DNA of 18,327 nt from Lentisphaerota bacterium. Its GTDB lineage: Bacteria; Verrucomicrobiota; Kiritimatiellia; RFP12; UBA1067. A model generated the notes under the pieces. The model was given only the letters and a program-made list of their open reading frames with translations. It did no database searches and was not told where the DNA came from. Location: contig JALHET010000031.1 in assembly GCA_022839525.1 (NCBI GenBank), positions 1 through 18,327 of the forward strand. The letters are read 5' to 3'. Below, one piece after another: positions 12,754 through 18,327 of this stretch; the first letter of the stretch is position 1; each line of letters begins with the position of its first letter. The position numbers were made by a program, and so were the translations under genes.

Positions 12754-14016
12754 ATGTCGAGTGCCCCCCCTCTTTCCCGGCGCCGTTTTCTCCAAAATGC
12801 CGGCGTGACCGCCGCTGCGGGATGTGCCGCTTCTGCGGTGTTGGCCGCCGGCACGCCTGCCCCCACGGGGAGGCTTGCCTCGCTTGATGCCCTGCGGGGC
12901 TTTGACATGTTCTGCATCATCGGCGGAACCTCTATCGTCAGCTCGCTGGTGAAGGCCAGCGGCTGCCCGTCGCTCAGTTGGCTTCCGACTCAGTTTGTGC
13001 ATGTGTCGTGGGAAGGGTTCCGTTTCATCGACCTGATCTTCCCGCTGTTCCTGTTTATGATCGGCGTGTCGATCCCTTATGCGTTTGCCAAGCGCCTTGC
13101 GAGGGGCGACAGCTTAGTGAAACTCTACCGCCATATTATCGCCCGCGTGCTGATCCTGTTCACGCTCGGCTTGATGGTCAACGGCAACCTGCTGACGTAT
13201 GACATCAGCAAGCTCCAAATTTACAGCGTGCTGCAGATGCTGGGATTCGGCTATTTCGTTGCCTCCGTAATTTTTCTGCATTTCCGGCTACGGTGGCAGA
13301 TTGCCATCACGGTGTTGATGCTGGTCGGGTACTGGGCCCTGCTGGCCTTTGTCCCCGGCCCCGGGCATGTGATGGGCGTGGTCGCTCCCCGCTGCAATGT
13401 CGGCGACTGGCTCAACGACTGGATTTTGGGGGATTGGCAGGGGCGTTTCCGTCTCGGGTGGATCCTGGGTATTCTCGGGCACGCCTCAACGGCCATGCTG
13501 GGGGTTTTTGCCGCACATATCCTGCGTTCTCCGGCGCGGTCTCAGAGGAACAAAGTCCTGTGGCTGGTCGGCCTGGGCGTCTGCTGTCTCGCGGCCGGCG
13601 TTTTTTGGGGCGGGTGGGTTGCCCGGTGGTTTCCCGGGGTTGAACTGTTTGGCGTGGAGTGGAACGACTGGCCGATCTGGTCCCCCATCATCAAGAACCG
13701 GTGGACCAGCGCGTTTGCCCTTTACGCAGGCGGCTGGAGCTATCTGTTGCTGGCACTGTTCTATCTGGTGATTGACGTGTGGGGGTTCCGCCGCTGGGCG
13801 TTTCCCTTTACGGTCATCGGGATGAACTCCATCTTTGCCTACATGGCCAATGCACTTGGCCGCGGGGCTTTTTATTCTATCGCCACCGTGCTGCTCGGGG
13901 GACTGAAACCTTACGTCGGCGTGTGGCACGGAGCCATCCTGTCGACCGGAGCCTTTGCGGTCTTGTGGCTGCTGCTGTGGTACATGTACCGGAACAAGAC
14001 ATTTATCCGGGTGTAG
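12754..14016 (+). CDS. HGSNAT/DUF5009-type polytopic membrane acyltransferase with Tat-like N-terminus
   Basis: A 420-residue protein. The start at 12754 is chosen because AGGAG lies ten bases upstream and the reading opens a twin-arginine-like segment (LSRRRFLQNAGVTAAAG). It is followed by the family opening RLASLDALRGFDMF (40-53) and by FVHVSWEGFRFIDLIFPLFLFMIG (81-104), the conserved histidine-tryptophan-glycine and aspartate region of the heparan-alpha-glucosaminide N-acetyltransferase group. Eight to ten hydrophobic helices follow. Family members are thought to transfer acetyl groups across the membrane to amino sugars, and related NagX proteins accompany amino-sugar use; the acceptor here is unknown. 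The Tat-like leader on a polytopic protein is unusual. In-frame ATGs at 12664, 12730 and 12736 are possible starts but less well supported. Confidence 0.85.
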   Translation: MSSAPPLSRRRFLQNAGVTAAAGCAASAVLAAGTPAPTGRLASLDALRGFDMFCIIGGTSIVSSLVKASGCPSLSWLPTQFVHVSWEGFRFIDLIFPLFLFMIGVSIPYAFAKRLARGDSLVKLYRHIIARVLILFTLGLMVNGNLLTYDISKLQIYSVLQMLGFGYFVASVIFLHFRLRWQIAITVLMLVGYWALLAFVPGPGHVMGVVAPRCNVGDWLNDWILGDWQGRFRLGWILGILGHASTAMLGVFAAHILRSPARSQRNKVLWLVGLGVCCLAAGVFWGGWVARWFPGVELFGVEWNDWPIWSPIIKNRWTSAFALYAGGWSYLLLALFYLVIDVWGFRRWAFPFTVIGMNSIFAYMANALGRGAFYSIATVLLGGLKPYVGVWHGAILSTGAFAVLWLLLWYMYRNKTFIRV

Positions 14017-14113
14017 ACAAGAACGCCGAACGCAAGCGGGAAAAACGCTCAACGCTCAAGTTTATGGAATACGTGTGACGGGGCGCTTTGCGCGGGTCGT
14101 TTGGGTAGCGGTA

Positions 14114-17100
14114 TTATTTATTCTTGGGCGTTGCGCGCGCGAGCAAGCCCTGTCTGGCCATCCATGTGAGCGCGGCGCTTTTCCATGTTTCCCACATCGG
14201 GCCTTTGCAGCCGTTCAGGCCGTGACCGCCAGACGGCAATTCCAGATATTCGGCAGGCACGCGGTGTGCCTTCAGGGCATCGCGTAAGGCCCGGCTGTTT
14301 TCCGGAGGCACCGGCGCGTCATCCCGGGCATGCGCCAAGAACGCCGGTGGCGTCTGGCTGGTGACGTGCCGTTCGTTCGAGTACAGCGAGACCAGTTCCG
14401 GCTTCGGGTTGGGGCCTAGCAGGTTATCTTTCGTGCCCTTGTTCGTTTTGTCCCCCATCGTGACCACCGGGTAAACGAGCACCATGAAATCGGGGCGGCA
14501 GCTCAGGCGTTCGGCCGGATCGGCGGCCTTTGGGTCGCCGGCATCGAACCGGGTGCCCGCCGTGGAGGCCAGGTGGCCGCCTGCGGAAAAGCCCATGATG
14601 CCGACGCGCCCCGGGTCGATTTCCCACGCCTCGGCGTTCGCCCGCACCAGGCGGATGGCCCGCTGGGCGTCAAGCAGCGGAACCGCGTGCCGCCCGTTCG
14701 GCAGGCGGTATTCGAGCACGATGCCCGCGATGCCGCGGTCGGCGAGCCATTGGGCGACCACGGCGCCTTCGACGTTGAGACAGTGCCGGATGTAACCGTC
14801 GCCCGGGCAGATCACCACCGCCGCACCGGTGGCGCGCCCTTTCAGCGGCAGGAAGACCGTCATCGCGGCATCGCTCAGCTCGCGCGTGCCGTCACCCGCC
14901 GGTGCGGTGTCAGGCCAGAGCAGAACCCGCGCCTTCGGCAACGGCTGCTCCCGCACGCCATGAGCTTCGTCAATCGGCCAGCTCGCCCGCAGGCCGTCTT
15001 TGTAAGGCCCGATCCTGTCAACGGGGATCGGCTTGAAGCCCAGCTTGAAGGCGGGTGACGAGGATTTCAGACGGTAGTCATCCCTGTCGGGATTCACGAA
15101 CTGCGGGTCGGCCGCGACAGAATGCGTGTCGTAGCCTTCTTTGCGCCAGTCGTCCCAAGCGAACGTTTTTCCGTTCAGCATGACGGTGACCGGATGCCCC
15201 GTGTTCCAGACCAGATTGGAGTTCACCGTGTTTTGGTTGAACGGGTCGGCCGCGACATGGCGGATGCGGTACAGGTGGGATTTCGGGTTGCTGTAGCAAA
15301 TGATGTTGCGGCGGGTCGTGTTATCGGCCAAGTGCCAGACCTTGTCCATGTCCGTGCTGGCCATGTCGGGGTACTTGGCGACATAGGCCGGGTTCTGCTG
15401 AACCTTCGCGTAGGCCTTCAGGCGTCCCTGCACCAGTTCGGACTGCGGGTCGAGCCCGCTGAATTGGAACTGCGGGCCGCTGCTCTCGACAAAGATGTTG
15501 TTTTCGACCACGTTGTTGCGTCCGGCGTGGACGTGGCAGCCGCCGACGGTCGTGCGCGCCACAATGTTGCCGTACACGTGGGTGTAGCTCTGGCAGGAGT
15601 CGAGGTAGATGCCCCAACTGTAGTAGGGCGACGTCCAGCGGTCGCCGACCCGTCCGAACCCGAGGGTGTCGGTGACGAAGTTGTAGCGGATGATCTCGCC
15701 GCGGATGTGCCACATGCCGCCGCCGTAACGCCCGCCCGTGTCCTCGGTCATGAGGTTCACATGGCGGATGCGGTTATACTCGATGATGCAGTCGGGGCCG
15801 CCGCCGAAGATGCCGCAGCGGGTGATGTCATGGATCAGGTTGTGGGAAACCCGCTGGCCGACGCCACTCAGCCAGATACCGCAACTGTGGCCGTTCTCGA
15901 TGCCGATGTGGTGGACATAGTTGTTCTCGGCGTAGTTTCCGCCCGGTTCAAGGGTTTCCAAATCGCCGCCCCCGATCCGGATACCGCCGTTTTCCGCGTC
16001 CGAGATGTCGTTGCCGACCGCGCCGCACCGGTGTCCGCCTCCGATCTCAATGGCGGCGGGGCCGAAACGGCTGGCCACGTTGTGGAGGGTGTTGCCCGCG
16101 ATCAGGCAGTCGTCCGCTCCCGTCACGAAAACGGCCGCGCCGCTGCAGCCTTCCAGCGTAAAGCCGCGGATCGTCATCCAGGCCGCCCCCGCCTCGATCC
16201 GGATGAGGTTCTCGATAACCGGCACGCGGACGCTGCCCTCTGTGAGAGGCTCCGGCGGCCAGAAGAAGAGCGCGTCCGCCGCTTTGTCATGGAACCACTC
16301 GCCCGGCGAATCGAGTTCCTCGAGCAGATTGCGCACGTAGTAGCGGTCGTAAGGCCGGATTGCGGGGGTTTCCGGGGTGCGGACATTCCGGGACAGGACG
16401 ATCTCCCGCGTCCCGGGGTTCACCGAGGCGATCGGCACGACGTCGTTCATCCAGTTGTAGCGGGGGAAGATGTTGACCTCGCCGGACTCGGGATGCGCCC
16501 ACGGGCGGGCGTCTTTCGCGCGGTAGCGGATCACGATGGCCGTGTCGTTGGTTTCGTTGCGGTACATGCTGGCCGGCGGTTTCGGAAGGGGGCCGTCGAC
16601 GTAGGCGTAACCCCCGACGTACGGGTTGGCGGGGTCAAAGTTGGGATAACGCGCGAGCATCTGGCGCTTCCGGTTGAAGTAGATCTGGCGGAAAGCGGCG
16701 TCCTTGAGGCCTTGGGCGGCGAGATCCGTTTTGACGATCATACCGCGGAAAGGAACAAAGCCCGACACGGATTTGGCTCCGGTCAGCACGGGCTTCTCGC
16801 CGCGATAGGCGCGGTAGACAATGGGCGCGTTCGACGTGCCCGCGTCCTCTTTCGTCAGGCGGAACGCGTTGGTCAGCGAATATGTGCCGCCGCGTACGAA
16901 AACCGTCACTCCGCCGTCCGGCAAAGCCCCGGATTTCTTCAGGCCCCGGATCTTGTCGCGTGCCGCCGTCAGCGTGGCGAGCGGTGCCCCCTTCGAGCCT
17001 TCCGCCGCGTCGTTGCCGTTCGGCGCGACATAAAACGTAAAGGCTGCCGCGTCACGCCCGCCGCTCATCGGCACGAACTGTTTGCACGCCCCTGTCGTTG

Positions 17101-17149
17101 CGCCCGCAACCAAAAGAAGAACCGCGCCTGTCAAAAAAAATGATCGCAT
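14114..17149 (-). CDS. Two-domain enzyme: GH141-like beta-helix plus acetyl-esterase-like hydrolase
   Basis: A 1011-residue protein. The start at 17149 has a GGGGGAAA site and a signal peptide (MRSFFLTGAVLLLVAG...); an upstream in-frame ATG at 17194 would add 15 polar residues. Residues ~38-730 form a right-handed beta-helix opening with FYVAPNGNDAAEGSKGAPLA and GVTVFVRGGTYSL, then LLEELDSPGEWFHD and LFFWPPEPLTEG, and coils with Asn/His ladders. This layout fits GH141-like proteins, whose characterised members include alpha-L-fucosidase and xylanase activities. Residues ~740-1011 are an alpha/beta hydrolase of the BD-FAE/acetyl-xylan-esterase type: CPGDGY oxyanion region, nucleophile S855 in GFSAGG, acid D943 or D944 (HARDD), H976 in SGGHG. 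The fusion suggests backbone cleavage coupled to deacetylation of one glycan. It follows the LamG-like gene by 57 bases in the same direction. Confidence 0.85.
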   Translation of the reverse strand: MRSFFLTGAVLLLVAGATTGACKQFVPMSGGRDAAAFTFYVAPNGNDAAEGSKGAPLATLTAARDKIRGLKKSGALPDGGVTVFVRGGTYSLTNAFRLTKEDAGTSNAPIVYRAYRGEKPVLTGAKSVSGFVPFRGMIVKTDLAAQGLKDAAFRQIYFNRKRQMLARYPNFDPANPYVGGYAYVDGPLPKPPASMYRNETNDTAIVIRYRAKDARPWAHPESGEVNIFPRYNWMNDVVPIASVNPGTREIVLSRNVRTPETPAIRPYDRYYVRNLLEELDSPGEWFHDKAADALFFWPPEPLTEGSVRVPVIENLIRIEAGAAWMTIRGFTLEGCSGAAVFVTGADDCLIAGNTLHNVASRFGPAAIEIGGGHRCGAVGNDISDAENGGIRIGGGDLETLEPGGNYAENNYVHHIGIENGHSCGIWLSGVGQRVSHNLIHDITRCGIFGGGPDCIIEYNRIRHVNLMTEDTGGRYGGGMWHIRGEIIRYNFVTDTLGFGRVGDRWTSPYYSWGIYLDSCQSYTHVYGNIVARTTVGGCHVHAGRNNVVENNIFVESSGPQFQFSGLDPQSELVQGRLKAYAKVQQNPAYVAKYPDMASTDMDKVWHLADNTTRRNIICYSNPKSHLYRIRHVAADPFNQNTVNSNLVWNTGHPVTVMLNGKTFAWDDWRKEGYDTHSVAADPQFVNPDRDDYRLKSSSPAFKLGFKPIPVDRIGPYKDGLRASWPIDEAHGVREQPLPKARVLLWPDTAPAGDGTRELSDAAMTVFLPLKGRATGAAVVICPGDGYIRHCLNVEGAVVAQWLADRGIAGIVLEYRLPNGRHAVPLLDAQRAIRLVRANAEAWEIDPGRVGIMGFSAGGHLASTAGTRFDAGDPKAADPAERLSCRPDFMVLVYPVVTMGDKTNKGTKDNLLGPNPKPELVSLYSNERHVTSQTPPAFLAHARDDAPVPPENSRALRDALKAHRVPAEYLELPSGGHGLNGCKGPMWETWKSAALTWMARQGLLARATPKNK

Positions 17150-17206
17150 TTTTCCCCCTGTCCCGCGTCGTCGGGCGGATTCGCCCTTTTTCACGGTAGC
17201 GGCACG

Positions 17207-18127
17207 CTACCTCGGGAAATCTATGGCCTTGCCTTTGCGCCCCTGAATGTATTCGACTTTGCCGAACAGGAGTCCTTCAGGCGGCACGCGAATCGTATTC
17301 CCCTCCGTGTTGATCAGGTCTTCGGCTGGTTTGTCTTTCATTTTCGCGACGGTGGAGGCATCGATGAAGAGCAGGGTGTCGGCGTCCTTGACCAAGCCAG
17401 CCTTATCCGCTGCCGCGATCTCTTCGGGAGAGCGTACCTTCTTAGATAGACGCAGACATTCCAGACTGCCCCGCATCACATGGGGGTTGCCGATAATCAA
17501 CAGGTCTTTCGGGTCGAGCGCCGCTGTTCCAAAGATGGAACTCATCGGCATCGTACTCTTTGTCATGCACTTGCCGTCAAAGTACAGGGACAACACGTAA
17601 TTGGTTCCCGTACGCGCCCAACTGGCGGCAAAGCTGTACCACGCGCCCGCCTTAAAAGGCGAGCCGTCGGCGGTCTTAAAGTGGCAGGTTAAATAATTGA
17701 TGGGGGGCTGGTAGGCGAGGGGGCGCTCGAACCGCGACGATGAGATTGAGAGGTAATTGCCCGACTGCCACTGGCCGATCGACACGTTCCAGCTCAAACC
17801 GTCTTCCCCGCGGCCGGACGCCTTTGGCCCGGAAACGGACAACACCCGGAACGTCGTTATGCCCGATCCGGCTCCCATGTTGTCGGCGGCGGAATAGGAC
17901 GGGGAGAACACCATTTCGACGGTTCCCTGGTCCGGATCAAAATTCCCCTTTGCAGGGAAGACGATCGCAGCGCTGTATTTTCCTGCCGCCGCCTTCGCCT
18001 TTTCCGCCGCTTTCGCCTTTGCCGCCCCTTTTTGTGCCTTTTTCGGCGCAGCCTCTCCGGTTAAGGCAAGGGCCGTTATCAGTGCCGAAACCAGAAAAAC
18101 CAGTCGATGCGTGTTTCGTGTTGTCAT
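17207..18127 (-). CDS. Exported LamG-like (concanavalin-fold) protein
   Basis: A 306-residue protein. The start at 18127 is preceded by AAGGAG and opens a signal peptide (MTTRNTHRLVFLVSALITALALTGEAA). A short Lys/Ala-rich linker (about residues 29-50) leads into a beta-sandwich resembling LamG/concanavalin A-like domains: FDPDQGTVEMVFSPSY, a central WYSFAASWARTGTNYVLSLYFDG strand pair, LLIIGNPHVMRGSLECLRLSKKVRS and a closing region after DTLLFIDAS. Such domains bind carbohydrates or form accessory modules; no catalytic motif is visible. It is the first gene of a likely two-gene operon with the GH141-like/esterase gene 57 bases downstream, so glycan binding or surface presentation for that enzyme is a reasonable inference. 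Confidence 0.82.
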   Translation of the reverse strand: MTTRNTHRLVFLVSALITALALTGEAAPKKAQKGAAKAKAAEKAKAAAGKYSAAIVFPAKGNFDPDQGTVEMVFSPSYSAADNMGAGSGITTFRVLSVSGPKASGRGEDGLSWNVSIGQWQSGNYLSISSSRFERPLAYQPPINYLTCHFKTADGSPFKAGAWYSFAASWARTGTNYVLSLYFDGKCMTKSTMPMSSIFGTAALDPKDLLIIGNPHVMRGSLECLRLSKKVRSPEEIAAADKAGLVKDADTLLFIDASTVAKMKDKPAEDLINTEGNTIRVPPEGLLFGKVEYIQGRKGKAIDFPR

Positions 18128-18150
18128 GGTTATCGATGTCTCCTTTGTGG

Positions 18151-18176
18151 TTGCCAGGGCTGTTCCAGCCCCAACA
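18151..18176 (-). other. Leader hairpin upstream of the LamG-like gene
   Basis: GTTG...GGGCTG-TTC-CAGCCC...CAAC forms a compact hairpin that would sit at the very 5' end of the transcript from the promoter at 18183-18211, just before the ribosome binding site. It could stabilise the message or modulate translation; no known riboswitch is recognised. Confidence 0.35.
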
Positions 18177-18182
18177 TGTGTG

Positions 18183-18211
18183 AATGTAACACCGGAGGGG
18201 CAGAATGTCGA
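18183..18211 (-). promoter_or_regulatory. Sigma70-type promoter for the LamG/GH141-like operon
   Basis: On the minus strand TCGACA (18211-18206, five of six) and TACATT (18188-18183, four of six) are separated by exactly 17 bases. The predicted start near 18176 leaves a ~50-base leader to the ATG at 18127. Confidence 0.55.
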
Positions 18212-18234
18212 GTGTCTGGACGATTTTTGGCACT

Positions 18235-18327
18235 TCACGAGAATCTGTGGGTGTACTCGGGCGGCATAGGCAGGTCGCCCAAGGCGTGAAACAAGGCGAT
18301 TCTTCGGATTTCCGGGTTCCTGAACCC
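18235..18327 (-). CDS. C-terminal tail of an unidentified protein (partial)
   Basis: The minus-strand frame from the right edge reads GFRNPEIRRIALFHALGDLP, then MPPEYTHRFS and a TGA at 18237-18235. The 30 residues have protein-like composition and mostly G/C third positions, matching local coding bias, and end just upstream of the LamG operon promoter. I do not recognise the family. The short length means it could be a chance open frame. Confidence 0.4.
   Translation of the reverse strand, partial: GFRNPEIRRIALFHALGDLPMPPEYTHRFS

Noticed and set aside
15122..17143. A 673-residue plus-strand open frame opposite the GH141-like gene
   Set aside because: It is an antisense shadow: Val/Asp/Ala/Arg-rich with no recognisable domain, while the minus-strand protein has a signal peptide and two recognisable domains.

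Overview
The window is about 18.3 kb of GC-rich bacterial DNA, dense with exported proteins. It looks like the chromosome of a polysaccharide-degrading member of the PVC group (Verrucomicrobiota, Kiritimatiellae or Lentisphaerae-like). This rests on the gene families: a DUF4838 lipoprotein, Tat-exported FAD oxidoreductase and phosphoesterase, large right-handed beta-helix proteins, a LamG-like protein, and a membrane acyltransferase of the HGSNAT/DUF5009 type. The taxonomic call is inference, since there is no rRNA or phylogenetic marker. I see no transposase, integrase, CRISPR array, tRNA or rRNA.

Layout. 1-1073 (minus): 5' part of a large exported beta-solenoid (autotransporter-like) protein, cut by the window edge, with an apparent reading-frame change in the last ~100 bases. 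1074-1388: intergenic, holding copy A of a structured repeat. 1389-3722 (minus): DUF4838 lipoprotein. 3723-3927: divergent promoter region with a good sigma70-type promoter. 3928-5341 (plus): calcineurin-like phosphoesterase lipoprotein whose C-terminus is displaced by a one-base frameshift. 5453-6250 (plus): SAM-dependent methyltransferase with an unusual 5' end (in-frame TGA after a better-looking ATG). 6264-7802 (plus): Sel1-repeat protein, probably co-transcribed with the methyltransferase. 7853-9238 (plus): Tat-exported FAD-dependent oxidoreductase. 9239-9489: intergenic with copy B of the repeat. 9490-11679 (plus): exported pectate-lyase-like beta-helix protein. 11769-12197 (minus): orphan CheY-like receiver. 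12198-12753: a long intergenic stretch rich in inverted repeats, including a segment that partly resembles the SAM-I riboswitch core. 12754-14016 (plus): Tat-signal-bearing polytopic membrane acyltransferase. 14114-17149 (minus): a two-domain enzyme, GH141-like beta-helix plus acetyl-esterase-like alpha/beta hydrolase, in an operon behind 17207-18127 (minus), a LamG-like exported protein. 18235-18327 (minus): probable C-terminal tail of another gene.

How they fit together. Most products carry signal peptides and belong to families that act on, bind or deacetylate complex glycans. I read the window as part of a glycan-degradation region with scattered cell-envelope and regulatory genes rather than one tight operon. 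The most unusual structure is a ~110-bp repeat present twice. Each copy is a long imperfect hairpin of CACGAAG-type units followed by a conserved block ending in a 7-9-bp-arm palindrome. Each lies in the same orientation just upstream of a gene for an exported beta-helical protein. The two disrupted reading frames around 5.1-5.4 kb and the frame change at the left edge could be real decay or assembly error; the sequence alone cannot separate these.
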